From CAWGYT01 sp963826795 (lineage in GTDB: Bacteria > Planctomycetota > Planctomycetia > Pirellulales > Pirellulaceae): a DNA stretch of 64,000 nucleotides. Below, piece by piece: positions 8,405-17,351 of this stretch (positions are counted from its first letter, which is position 1; each line of letters opens with the position of its first letter). The stretch covers positions 186,001-250,000 of the forward strand of contig CAWGYT010000010.1 of NCBI GenBank assembly GCA_963826795.1, given 5' to 3'. The position numbers and the translations under genes were made by a program. Under the pieces are notes generated by a model. That model worked only from the letters and a program-made list of their open reading frames with translations, ran no database searches and was not told the DNA's origin.

Positions 8405-9777
8405 TCGCCACCTGCCAGAAGCTCGACCCTCACCCGCTCGGGTCCCGCCCGCGGGCCCCGAGCGACCTCTCCCGGCCTCGGGAGAGGTGACAACATCATG
8501 TCTTCGCACCACGTCCCTTCTCCCCTCGCGGGAGAAGCTGGCCGAAGGCCGGATGAGGGGGCCCGCCACCTGCCAGACGCTCAACCCTCACCCGCTCGAG
8601 TCCCGCCCGCGGGACCCGAGCGACCTCTCCCGGCCTCGGGAGAGGTGACAACATCATGTCTCCGCACCACGTCCCTTCTCCCCTCGCGGGAGAAGCTGGC
8701 CGAAGGCCGGATGAGGGGGCCCGCCACCTGCCAGACGCTCAACCCTCACCCGCTCGAGTCCCGCCCGCGGGACCCGAGCGACCTCTCCCGGCCTCGGGAG
8801 AGGTGACAACATCATGTCTCCGCACCACGTCCCTTCTCCCCTCGCGGGAGAAGGTGGCCGAAGGCCGGATGAGGGGGCCCGCCACCTGCCAGACGCTCAA
8901 CCCTCACCCGCTCGAGTCCCGCCCGCGGGACCCGAGCGACCTCTCCCGGCCTCGGGAGAGGTGACAACATCATGTCTCCGCACCACGTCCCTTCTCCCCT
9001 CGCGGGAGAAGCTGGCCGAAGGCCGGATGAGGGGGCCCGCCACCTGCCAGACGCTCAACCCTCACCCGCTCGAGTCCCGCCCGCGGGACCCGAGCGACCT
9101 CTCCCGGCCTCGGGAGAGGTGACAACATCATGTCTCCGCACCACGTCCCTTCTCCCCTCGCGGGAGAAGCTGGCCGAAGGCCGGATGAGGGGGCCCGCCA
9201 CCTGCCCCAGACGCTCGACCCTCACCCGCTCGAGTCCCGCCCGCGGGACCCGAGCGACCTCTCCCGGCCTCGGGAGAGGTGACAACATCATGTCTCCGCA
9301 CCACGTCCCTTCTCCCCTCGCGGGAGAAGGTGGCCGAAGGCCGGATGAGGGGGCCCGCCACCTGCCAGACGCTCGACCCTCACCCGCTCGAGTCCCGCCC
9401 GCGGGACCCGAGCGACCTCTCCCGGCCTCGGGAGAGGTGACAACATCATGTCTCCGCACCACGTCCCTTCTCCCCTCGCGGGAGAAGCTGGCCGAAGGCC
9501 GGATGAGGGGGCCCGCCACCTGCCCCAGACGCTCGACCCTCACCCGCTCGAGTCCCGCCCGCGGGACCCGAGCGACCTCTCCCGGCCTCGGGAGAGGTGA
9601 CAACATCATGTCTCCGCACCACGTCCCTTCTCCCCTCGCGGGAGAAGGTGGCCGAAGGCCGGATGAGGGGGCCCGCCACCTGCCAGACGCTCGACCCTCA
9701 CCCGCTCGAGTCCCGCCCGCGGGACCCGAGCGACCTCTCCCGGCCTCGGGAGAGGTGACAACATCATGTCTCCGCAG
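8405..9777. repeat. Tandem array, about 8.7 copies of a palindromic 158/160-bp unit
   Basis: The string ACATCATGTC recurs with its ATG at 8498, 8656, 8814, 8972, 9130, 9290, 9448, 9608 and 9766, giving periods of 158 or 160 bp. Each unit carries perfect hairpins: CCTCTCCCGGCCTCGGGAGAGG (first at 8466-8487) and CTTCTCCC-CTCGC-GGGAGAAG, plus GTCCCGC..GCGGGAC and GGCCGAAGGCC. The last two 318-bp dimers (9130-9447 and 9448-9765) look identical, so duplication was recent. The array fills the space between two convergent genes and supplies the final codons and stop of the gene on the right. A diverged relative sits at 57.86 kb. No spacer structure, so not CRISPR. Confidence 0.95.
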
Positions 9778-10894
9778 CGCGGGGCAATCGCAGGAAGTCG
9801 ATCGGCCGCGGCGTCGATCCCTCCAGCGACAGATCGGCCAGAATCTCGCCCAGGACCGGCGCGAATTTAAACCCATGTCCGGACAATCCGGCGGCGAACC
9901 AGAGCGTACGATGCTGCGGATGTCGATCGATCAGAAAGTGCTCATCTGACGTCAGCGTGTACATGCAGACCGCATGGGCCGCCCGCCGTCGGTCGAGTGC
10001 CGGGAGACAGTCGGCCAGAAACGCCTGAATGCGAACATCATCGACGGGATCAGGCGAACGGTCCACAATCGACGGATCGACGACCGACTCGCCGCCACTG
10101 TGCTCGGCAACCTTGACACCAAGCGGGTCGAGCTGGGGAAACCCGTAGAAGCAACCGTGTGAAAGCTCATAAAAAAAAGCAGGGCAGGGGGCCTGCAGAT
10201 GCAGCCGGATGTCCGCCGTCGGAAACCAATGCAGGTGCTTGCGGACGACGCGGAGGGGATAGACGCCGGCCAGCAGATCGCGAGCCCAGGCGCCAGCACA
10301 GCAAATCAGTCCGCCCGCCCGGTACGCTTGCCGGTCGGTCTGTACGATGACCTCATCTCCGTGCCAGGTGATCTGCCGGACGCGGCTTTCGACCTCCAAC
10401 GCGGCTCCGGCGTCAACGGCCTGCCGGACATGCGCCGTGACGCATCGCTCGACATGCAAGATGCCCGCCGTCGGCTCGAACAGGGCTTGCATCCCCGCGG
10501 GAATCGTGAAGGCGCCGAACCGCTCACGAAGCTCGCGCTCATCCGGATGCTCGACGGTCAATTGATACGCCGCTGCGCTGTGTTGGATTCCCGCCAGCAC
10601 GACGCCCTGGGGCATCCCGACTTCCAGCAACCCCACCCGCTCGAACAGTCGCTGCTGGCTGGCGGCCTCCAACTGGTCCCACAGTTCGTAGGCTCGCAGC
10701 AGCAACGGAACGTAGCTGGGGTGTTCGAAATAGGCCTGGCGAATGATTCGCGATTGGCCATGCGAACTTCCTCGATCGTGGGAGACGCCGAATTGTTCCA
10801 GGCCCACGACGCGAATTCCGCGGCGAGCCAAATGATAGAGGGCCGCGCTGCCAACGCCTCCGACGCCCAGGACAATCCGATCGAAGATTTGCAT
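9764..10894 (-). CDS. Monomeric sarcosine oxidase / N-methyltryptophan oxidase-like flavoenzyme
   Basis: FAD-dependent amine oxidase (DAO superfamily, SolA/MSOX type) expected to demethylate an N-methyl amino acid with release of H2O2 and formaldehyde. The N-terminus has the dinucleotide fold GVGGVGSAALYHLARRG followed by VVGLEQF and SSHGQSRIIRQAYF. The C-terminal CMYTLTSDEHFLID contains the Cys that carries covalent flavin in this family, and GLSGHGFKFAPVLG is conserved. Start at ATG 10894 (376 aa) puts the FAD motif where the family has it; a TTG at 10957 is less likely. The last residues (AET) and stop fall in the tandem array, which has replaced or abuts the native C-terminus. Confidence 0.88.
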   Translation of the reverse strand: MQIFDRIVLGVGGVGSAALYHLARRGIRVVGLEQFGVSHDRGSSHGQSRIIRQAYFEHPSYVPLLLRAYELWDQLEAASQQRLFERVGLLEVGMPQGVVLAGIQHSAAAYQLTVEHPDERELRERFGAFTIPAGMQALFEPTAGILHVERCVTAHVRQAVDAGAALEVESRVRQITWHGDEVIVQTDRQAYRAGGLICCAGAWARDLLAGVYPLRVVRKHLHWFPTADIRLHLQAPCPAFFYELSHGCFYGFPQLDPLGVKVAEHSGGESVVDPSIVDRSPDPVDDVRIQAFLADCLPALDRRRAAHAVCMYTLTSDEHFLIDRHPQHRTLWFAAGLSGHGFKFAPVLGEILADLSLEGSTPRPIDFLRLPRAAET

Positions 10895-11049
10895 CAGGAA
10901 GTTCTCGGTGCCCGGCTCGCTCCCGCTCGTCGCTTGGTTCCCTCGAGCTGAGACCAACGGGAATCGATCTCGCCCGCGTTCTGCGATCCGCCTACGATAC
11001 CAAGGTGGATCCGTAGCGTCGATTCAGGATCCACGTTGAAGGAGAGTCG

Positions 11050-11796
11050 ATGTCGCTGGTCGTTGATGGCTACAATCTGTTGTTCACCGCGGGGATGGAG
11101 CTGCGCCATCTTGGGCCGGGAACCCTCGAGCGGGCCCGGCACGCCTTGTTGCGGTTCCTGGCGGAGTCTCTGACGATGAAGGAGCGACAGGAAACCGTCG
11201 TGGTTTTCGACGCAAAAGAAGCGCCTCCGGGGGCTGAGGCCGAACGATGGCACGACGGCATTCGGGTCCTGTTCGCGCGGGAATACGACGAGGCCGACGA
11301 ACTGATCGAAGAACTGATTTACAGCGACTCGGTCCCTCACCGCTTGGTGTTGGTGACGAGCGACCTTCGGCTGCAACGCGCGGCTCGACGGCGACGCGCA
11401 CAGGTTGTCTCGAGCGACGATTGGCTCGACGCATTGGAATGGCGTCAACGCGAGCGACGGGAAGAGGAACGCCGGCGGGGTGACGCCGTGACCGAGCCAA
11501 TGCCCTCGCCGCGCCGGATTGGCTTGGACCGCGACGAAGTGGATCACTGGCTCGCCGAATTCGAGATCTCTCACGACGTGTCCTCACCCGAGGCCGAGGC
11601 GTCGGCCCCAGCCATCGAAGACCCGTCCAAGCCCGCGCCATCGCCCCCGCCGCCTGCCCCGGAAAGCGCGTCGGCGGACGGGGCGCGACGCTCCCACGAA
11701 GACGCGACGCATTCCGAGGCAACGCGTTCCGAGGCCGATTTCGACTGGGGTCCGTTTCCGCCAGGCTACGGAGATGATCTCTGGCCGGGCGCGTAG
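11050..11796 (+). CDS. YacP-like NYN domain protein (putative ribonuclease)
   Basis: 248 aa with a strong ribosome site (GAAGGAG). Residues 1-145 are a NYN/PIN-like nuclease domain: SLVVDGYNLLFT at the N-terminus with the catalytic Asp, VVVFDAKE, EYDEADELIEELI and LVLVTSDLRLQRAA, which match YacP (Rae1-type RNA endonucleases). The segment 145-185 is basic and helical, and the remainder is a low-complexity Pro/Ala/Glu tail (~60 residues) ending DFDWGPFPPGYGDDLWPGA. The tail is unusual for YacP and probably disordered. It stands alone between a leftward oxidase gene and a MITE-like element. Confidence 0.85.
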   Translation: MSLVVDGYNLLFTAGMELRHLGPGTLERARHALLRFLAESLTMKERQETVVVFDAKEAPPGAEAERWHDGIRVLFAREYDEADELIEELIYSDSVPHRLVLVTSDLRLQRAARRRRAQVVSSDDWLDALEWRQRERREEERRRGDAVTEPMPSPRRIGLDRDEVDHWLAEFEISHDVSSPEAEASAPAIEDPSKPAPSPPPPAPESASADGARRSHEDATHSEATRSEADFDWGPFPPGYGDDLWPGA

Positions 11797-11871
11797 GACC
11801 GAGTCGAAGAGATGGCGCTCGCAGGATCAACGTCCCGGCCGGCGGGTTCGTCGGGGGCATCCGGTGCAGAA

Positions 11872-12007
11872 CTAGTGCTTTGTCACAGCTTGATTTTGGG
11901 GTGCCTGGGGTCGAACGAAGTGAGCCCCCAGATCGCAATTTTCCGGGGGCTCACTTCGTTCGACCCCGGCCACCCAACCCTCAATTTCAGCTGTGACAAA
12001 GCACTAG
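11872..12007. mobile_element. 136-bp MITE-like element with perfect 19-bp terminal inverted repeats
   Basis: The termini CTAGTGCTTTGTCACAGCT (11872-11890) and its exact reverse complement (11989-12007) flank a second perfect 23-bp inverted repeat (11907-11929 against 11945-11967, beginning GGGGTCGAACGAAGTGAG). There is no coding capacity. The ends carry CTAG, compatible with TA or CTAG target choice. It lies between convergent genes and contributes the TAG stop of purD at 12004-12006. The hairpin could also act as a bidirectional terminator. Confidence 0.85.
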
Positions 12008-13311
12008 GTGACGCCGGGTTCCTGATAGCGACGGGCCTTGTCTGAGATATCCTTACGGCACCAGGCACCATCCCAGCGGATGCACTTGACGGCCTTGTAC
12101 GCCTGCAGTTTCGCCGAGGCAATCGAATTGCCCAAGGCGGTGATTCCGAGGACTCGGCCTCCGTCGGTCACGACTTGGCCTCCGAGCTGTCGCGTCCCCG
12201 CATGAAACACTTTGACGTCGGCCAAGGACTCGGCCTCGGCCAGCCCCCGAATCGGCCGACCTTTTTCGTAGTCCCCGGGATAGCCTTCGCTGGCCATCAC
12301 GACACAAACGGACGGGCGGGGATCCCAGCGCAGCGTGTCGATTTCATCCAAACGCCCGTCCGCCGTCGCTTCCAGAACATCCAGTAAATCGCTTTGCAGT
12401 CGCATGAGCAGCGGCTGGCACTCCGGATCGCCGAAACGGACGTTGTACTCCAGCACCTTCGGGCCTTGCGGCGTGACCATGATCCCGGCGTAAAGCGCCC
12501 CCTGGAACGGACGTCGCTGTCGTTTCATCGTGTGGATGGTCGGAACCAGGACTTGCGCTTCGATTTGCGACAACATCGCCGTGCTAATGAGTGCCGCAGG
12601 ACAGTACGCCCCCATACCACCCGTATTAGGGCCCTCGTCGCCTTCGTATGCTTGCTTGTGATCCTGAGCGGGTGGCAGGCTGATAATCGAGCGACCGTCG
12701 GTGATTGCGATGACGCTGGCCTCGTCTCCCTCGAGACGATCTTCGATCACGAGCTGATTACCGGCCGCGCCGAATTCCCGCTGTTCCGCAATGCGGTCGA
12801 TCGCATCGAGTGCCTCCTGACGAGTTCGACAGACGACGACTCCCTTGCCAGCGGCCAAACCGTCCGCTTTGACAACCACCGGGACTTCCACGGCGTCGCG
12901 ATATCGATCGTTGATGAAGTGCTTGGCGGCGGCCGCATCGCGAAAGGCCCGATATTCGGCGGTGGGCACGTCGGCCTGCCGCAACAGATTTTTGCAGAAG
13001 ACTTTGCTGGCTTCCAACTCCGCCGCCGCCTTGTTGGGTCCGAACACCTTCAGATGCTCGGACTGAAACGCATCCACAATTCCACCGGCAAGCGGTCCCT
13101 CGGGGCCGACGACGGTGAGTCCAACGGCGTTTTTCTTGGCAAAGCGGATCAGGCCCGCAAAGTCATCCGGGGCAATGGTCACGTTCTCCGCGTCGACGGC
13201 GGTTCCCGCGTTTCCCGGCGCGACGAAAACGCGGTCGACACGCGAGCTCTGCGAGAGCTTCCACGCCAACGCATGCTCCCGGCCGCCATTTCCGACAACT
13301 AGCACGTTCAT
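12004..13311 (-). CDS. purD: Phosphoribosylamine--glycine ligase
   Basis: ATP-grasp enzyme of purine synthesis joining 5-phosphoribosylamine and glycine to GAR. 435 aa, full length. The N-terminus VLVVGNGGREHALAWKL is the canonical PurD start; VVGPEGPLAGGIVDAF, VVKADGLAAGKGVVVC, GPNTGGMGAYCP and LEYNVRFGDPECQ are ATP-grasp and GARS signatures. It is divergent from the respiratory operon. The final residues (QEPGVT) read into the inverted-repeat element, which provides the TAG stop, so the native C-terminal tail may have been trimmed or replaced by the insertion; the catalytic core is intact. Confidence 0.96.
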   Translation of the reverse strand: MNVLVVGNGGREHALAWKLSQSSRVDRVFVAPGNAGTAVDAENVTIAPDDFAGLIRFAKKNAVGLTVVGPEGPLAGGIVDAFQSEHLKVFGPNKAAAELEASKVFCKNLLRQADVPTAEYRAFRDAAAAKHFINDRYRDAVEVPVVVKADGLAAGKGVVVCRTRQEALDAIDRIAEQREFGAAGNQLVIEDRLEGDEASVIAITDGRSIISLPPAQDHKQAYEGDEGPNTGGMGAYCPAALISTAMLSQIEAQVLVPTIHTMKRQRRPFQGALYAGIMVTPQGPKVLEYNVRFGDPECQPLLMRLQSDLLDVLEATADGRLDEIDTLRWDPRPSVCVVMASEGYPGDYEKGRPIRGLAEAESLADVKVFHAGTRQLGGQVVTDGGRVLGITALGNSIASAKLQAYKAVKCIRWDGAWCRKDISDKARRYQEPGVT

Positions 13312-13567
13312 GACAATCGCTCAATCCTTGGGTCGAAGGGAACGGGGGCGTGCGGAACGCAAGTGCACCAACGACGGGACCCTTGAGAGCCGATTCTACG
13401 TCAAAGGGCGGGCCCCCGGGAATCACCAGTGATCCGGCGAAATTAGTACCCGCGGCCGTTTGCGGCCACTCTCCGCGCGCCGCCCGCGAGGTGTCATCCC
13501 CCCGCAACCCGAAAGGTCGCCTTATTGGACCGGCTCGAGAGGCGCAACTTCAATCATTTGATCGGCT

Positions 13568-13596
13568 TGACAAAAGAGAGCGCTTGGCTACAACTT
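13568..13596 (+). promoter_or_regulatory. Predicted promoter of the bc complex/oxidase gene block
   Basis: TTGACA at 13568-13573 is followed after 16 nt by TACAAC (4/6 to the -10 consensus), roughly 80 nt before the Rieske ATG at 13680. The 368-bp purD-Rieske divergent region (13312-13679) otherwise holds no gene I can support. Consensus match only. Confidence 0.4.
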
Positions 13597-13679
13597 GGGT
13601 CAAGTTCGTGAAAAATCTCACAGATCCGTCGCGTGAACGTGCGCTCGCTCGTTCCGTTTCTCTCAGGTGGTCTTTTGTA

Positions 13680-14912
13680 ATGTCAGAACAGAGAAAAATG
13701 TCCGTGGCGGACATTTTGGCGGCGTGCCGAGGGACCGACGCAGGTCTTTCGTCGTCGGAAGAAAAACCAACCAAAGCTCCGTCGCAACCCGCAGACTCGG
13801 GTGGGGCAGATGAAACGCCCGAAGTGGGGGCAACAAGCGCCGCAGAATCAGGCGTCCCAGAGCCGGGTCCGACGAGTTCTGCGCCGCCGAAGCCGGCTGG
13901 CCAGATGAGTCTCAACGAGATTCTGGCAGCGGCTCGATCGGCCGATGGGGGCACGGCCCCGAAAGCCGCTGCCGCGCCCAAGGCTTCGGCTCCCAAATCC
14001 GCCGACGCCGCGAAGCCGGCCGGGGTCAAGAAGGCGGGCGAGATGAGCATGGCCGACATCCTGGCGGCCGCACGTGGCGAGGGGAGTGCCGCCAAAGCCG
14101 CCAGTCCGAAACCCGCCGCAGCGAAACCGGCTGCGGCAAAGCCCGCGGCGGCAAAGCCGGCTGCGGGAACTGGGGCGAAAGCGACCGCCAAGGCGGGTGC
14201 CGGCAAGCCCTCCGGTCCGATGGACACCTCGAGCATTCTGGCGGCAGCGCGGACAGGATCCAAACCCGGACCGATCTCGAAGGCGGAAGCGGCAGCCCAA
14301 GCCAAGCCCGCGGCTCCCGCCACCGCGAAAACCAAACCCTCGGCGCCGCCGATGCCGGCCAAGCCCGCATTTGCCAAGCCGTCGGCCAAGGCGGCCGAGC
14401 AGGCGGACCGTCGCGGCTTTTTTGCTGTGTTCCTGGGTTCTTTCCTAGCGTTGGGATTCACAACGCTTGGGTTGACCAGCGTTGGTTGGACGCTGGGACT
14501 CGCGCGTTTCATGTTCCCCAACATCCTGATTGAGCCGCCAAGTCGGTTCAAGGTTGGATTCCCGAGCGACTTCGCACCGGGGACGGTCGAGACGAAGTTC
14601 AAGGCTCAGTTCGGGGTCTGGATCGTGAATGTCGAGTATGAAGGCCAGCAGGAGATCGTGGCCCTGAAGACCGTCTGCACCCATCTCGGATGCACGCCCA
14701 ACTGGTTGGAAGCCGAGCAGAAGTTCAAGTGCCCTTGTCATGGCAGTGGGTTCTACAAAGACGGAATCAACTTCGAAGGTCCCGCCCCTCGACCGCTGGA
14801 GCGTTACGCGATTCAACTGGCGGACGATGGCCAATTGGCAGTCGACAAGAGCAAGACGTTTCAGCAAGAGATGGGTCAGTGGTCTGATCCGGCTTGCGCT
14901 GTGCCCGTCTAG
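13680..14912 (+). CDS. Rieske iron-sulfur subunit of bc complex with repeated N-terminal motif
   Basis: 410 aa. The C-terminal domain binds the [2Fe-2S] cluster through CTHLGC (from Cys333) and CPCHGSGF (from Cys351); it accepts electrons from quinol at cytochrome b and faces the periplasmic side. A single membrane anchor (~246-275) follows RRGF, resembling the twin-arginine anchors of other Rieske proteins. The first 240 residues are unusual: four copies of M-(S/D)-x3-ILAA(A/C)R at 7, 76, 122 and 181, separated by Ala/Pro/Lys linkers. I use ATG 13680 with AGGTGG upstream, since the frame opens earlier with no start support. It is the first gene of the respiratory block; the next is cytochrome b. 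Confidence 0.93.
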   Translation: MSEQRKMSVADILAACRGTDAGLSSSEEKPTKAPSQPADSGGADETPEVGATSAAESGVPEPGPTSSAPPKPAGQMSLNEILAAARSADGGTAPKAAAAPKASAPKSADAAKPAGVKKAGEMSMADILAAARGEGSAAKAASPKPAAAKPAAAKPAAAKPAAGTGAKATAKAGAGKPSGPMDTSSILAAARTGSKPGPISKAEAAAQAKPAAPATAKTKPSAPPMPAKPAFAKPSAKAAEQADRRGFFAVFLGSFLALGFTTLGLTSVGWTLGLARFMFPNILIEPPSRFKVGFPSDFAPGTVETKFKAQFGVWIVNVEYEGQQEIVALKTVCTHLGCTPNWLEAEQKFKCPCHGSGFYKDGINFEGPAPRPLERYAIQLADDGQLAVDKSKTFQQEMGQWSDPACAVPV

Positions 14913-15103
14913 CGTGATGGGTTCCCGTTTAAAAACACTCCCGCAGCACCGGGCTACCATCGCGTGCGGTCGCATCGCGTGCGATCGTCACCTTGGTGCC
15001 ACACAGTTCCGCTCGGCGACGACTTTCGCCACGGGCATTCCACCGGGGCGATGGTTGCGACGATTTTGGTCCACTCAAGCTCACCAACGGAAAAGATAGT
15101 TTC

Positions 15104-15880
15104 ATGGCGTCAATTGGCGAAGTAATCCGAAATTCGCAGATTTGGAAAAGCATCTTTCGGCACCCGATGCCGGTCGACCGCCGCAATCGCGTCGTGGTGA
15201 TGTTGACCAATTTTTTCCTGCACCTGCATCCGGTCTCGATCAAGAAGCAAGGGATCGCGCTCAGCTACACCTGGTGCATGGGAGGCGTGACCTTCTTTCT
15301 GTTTCTCGTCGAGACGGTCACAGGTGTGCTCTTGATGTTCTACTACCGACCGACGCTGGAATGGGCCTACAGCGACATTCTCGCGCTGCGTGACGTGACG
15401 TCGCTGGGGATACTGCGCGAAATTCACCGCTGGGGAGCTCACGCCATGGTGATCGCGGTCTGGTTGCACATGTACCGCGTGTTTCTCACCGGCAGCTACA
15501 AACCGCCGCGCGAGTTTAACTGGGTTGTGGGCGTCATCCTGTTGCTGCTTACCCTCTTGCTCTCGTTCACGGGGTACCTGCTGCCCTGGGATCAGCTGGC
15601 AATCTGGGCGATCACGGTGGGGTCCAACATGGCCCGCGCGACCCCGTTTCTCGGGTCGGAGGGCCCAGGAGCCCAGCTGCTCAACATTGGCGGGATCGAC
15701 ATGATTACGATGGGCTCCGACGCCCGCTACGGCCTCTTGGGAGCCCGTTTCGTGGGCGAAGAGACGCTCAACCGCTTCTACATTTTGCACTGCATCGCAA
15801 TTCCACTGGCCGTTGCGTTGTTGCTCGCGATTCACTTTTGGCGAGTTCGTAAGGACGGCGGGATCAGCGGCCCTCTGTAG
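15104..15880 (+). CDS. Cytochrome b (b6-type N-terminal subunit)
   Basis: 258-aa integral membrane protein carrying both b haems of the quinol:cytochrome c oxidoreductase. Likely haem ligands are H108 and H122 (spacing 14) in EIHRWGAHAMVIAVWLHMYR and H229 and H244 (spacing 15), the spacing of cytochrome b6 rather than mitochondrial b. Four core helices are present, with GYLLPWDQLAIWA in the quinol-site region. As in b6f, the remaining helices are on a separate protein encoded next. Start ATG 15104; the frame extends upstream without conserved sequence. Confidence 0.94.
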   Translation: MASIGEVIRNSQIWKSIFRHPMPVDRRNRVVVMLTNFFLHLHPVSIKKQGIALSYTWCMGGVTFFLFLVETVTGVLLMFYYRPTLEWAYSDILALRDVTSLGILREIHRWGAHAMVIAVWLHMYRVFLTGSYKPPREFNWVVGVILLLLTLLLSFTGYLLPWDQLAIWAITVGSNMARATPFLGSEGPGAQLLNIGGIDMITMGSDARYGLLGARFVGEETLNRFYILHCIAIPLAVALLLAIHFWRVRKDGGISGPL

Positions 15881-15952
15881 AGTGAAGCCGCGATTCAGCG
15901 AGCTTGGATTGCCCCGTTTAACTCGGGATCATCACGGCAGGAAACCCTCGGC

Positions 15953-17302
15953 ATGCACGGAAACGAAGATCATTTTTTGCAACAAATCTCGCCGTTTCTG
16001 GGAACCTATTTTCTCAGCCTGGCGGTGATGAATGGCATTGCCGCCTTCTACTGCTGGCAGCGGCTCAAACGACGTGACCTCGCCTTCGCTTGGATGGCCG
16101 TGGCCCTGGTGGTGCTGATCATGTCGCCGTTTGCTTACAGCGGGCTGACCGGAAATCCGCGTACCATGAAGCTGATCGGGATGCCCGAGTTTTTCCGAAA
16201 CTTCGTGGACGGTCAGCTGGCCAATGCGGTGAGCTACACGGTGGGCACGACGTTGGCACTCGTGGTGCTGTTCGTATTTCGCAAGTTTTTCGTCAAGCCC
16301 GTGGTCGCCTGGCTGGGACTGAACGCGGCGCTGATTTTCATGGGGATGTCGATTGTTGACCCCGAGTTTGCGGGCATCGTCACCAAGCCGGACAACGTCC
16401 CGATTGTGGCGATGGTCTTCTTGCTCGGTCTCTTCACCTGGCTCGCCACGTATCGAGCCGTCCAGAATGACGAGCGTACGGCGGCGGGCCTGCCGCCGCT
16501 GGAAGCCGAGGACAGCGAAAAGGTGCTGGTCTGGCCCGACCTGGTCTACACCGAAATGATCTGCATGGTGGCCCTCACGGCGATCCTGATCTTGTGGGCG
16601 ATTGCCCTGAAGGCACCTCTGGAAGAACCGGCCAGCAGCGTCAAGACGCCGAATCCGTCCAAGGCCCCGTGGTACTTCCTGGGCTTGCAGGAAATGCTGG
16701 TCTACTTCGATCCTTGGATGGCGGGCGTGGTCTTGCCCAGTCTGATCGTCGTGGGCCTGATGGCGATTCCCTTCCTGGACTTCAACAAGGCGGGGAATGG
16801 CTACTACACGATCCGAGAACGCAAATTCGCCTACATCATCTTCCAGGTTGGTTTCTTGGAACTGTGGGTCACCTTGATCATTTTGGGGACGTTCCTGAGA
16901 GGTCCGAACTGGAACTTTTTCGGGCCGTACGAGTTTTGGGACGTGCACAAAGTCGAGGCGCTCAATAACGTTGATTTGTCGCAGATCTTTTGGATCAAAT
17001 GGTTGAACCAGGCGCTGCCGCGAGCGCCGCAGGAGGCCGACCTGTTGGTCAAACTGGGATACATCATTTATCGCGAGCTGCCCGGGATCGTGGTGATGGC
17101 GGGATATTTCCTGCTGCTTCCACCCCTGATGGCCGTCACGCCGTTCTTTCGCGGCTATTTCCTGAAAATGGGATTTGTTCGCTACATGGTGATGTCCAAC
17201 CTGCTGCTGTTCATGGCACTGCTGCCGATGAAGATGGTCCTGCGTTGGGTCTGGAACCTGAAGTACATCATCAGCATTCCTGAATACTTCTTGAATCTCT
17301 AG
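15953..17302 (+). CDS. Cytochrome b C-terminal / PetD-like subunit, enlarged
   Basis: 449-aa polytopic membrane protein. Residues ~180-290 match subunit IV (PetD): KVLVWPDLVYTEM and the quinol-site loop KAPWYFLGLQE (237-247, equivalent of the PEWY loop), then VVLPSLIVVGLMAIPFLD. It is far longer than PetD (~160 aa), with about four extra helices before and several after this core (for example YMVMSNLLLFMALLPMKMV near the C-terminus). It probably forms the second half of the bc core and extra contacts for the large cytochrome encoded downstream. Spacing to its neighbours is 72 and 49 nt on the same strand. Confidence 0.88.
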   Translation: MHGNEDHFLQQISPFLGTYFLSLAVMNGIAAFYCWQRLKRRDLAFAWMAVALVVLIMSPFAYSGLTGNPRTMKLIGMPEFFRNFVDGQLANAVSYTVGTTLALVVLFVFRKFFVKPVVAWLGLNAALIFMGMSIVDPEFAGIVTKPDNVPIVAMVFLLGLFTWLATYRAVQNDERTAAGLPPLEAEDSEKVLVWPDLVYTEMICMVALTAILILWAIALKAPLEEPASSVKTPNPSKAPWYFLGLQEMLVYFDPWMAGVVLPSLIVVGLMAIPFLDFNKAGNGYYTIRERKFAYIIFQVGFLELWVTLIILGTFLRGPNWNFFGPYEFWDVHKVEALNNVDLSQIFWIKWLNQALPRAPQEADLLVKLGYIIYRELPGIVVMAGYFLLLPPLMAVTPFFRGYFLKMGFVRYMVMSNLLLFMALLPMKMVLRWVWNLKYIISIPEYFLNL

Positions 17303-17351
17303 CCTTCGCACCTACCTCGTTTTTATTCGCTGGACGCTTGGAGCTGTACCT

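Noticed and set aside
8405..9777. Possible CRISPR array or repeat protein (long ORFs on both strands, 273-325 aa)
   Set aside because: Units are 158-160 bp without unique spacers, and ORFs exist on both strands only because the unit lacks stops; no ribosome sites or domains. Treated as non-coding tandem repeat.
13550..14602. 350-aa minus-strand ORF opposite the Rieske gene
   Set aside because: Mirror of the Ala/Pro/Lys-rich linker codons; the plus strand has Rieske motifs, a start and operon context.
15932..17311. 459-aa minus-strand ORF opposite the PetD-like gene
   Set aside because: His/Gln/Arg-rich translation with no domain; the plus frame is a clear membrane subunit.
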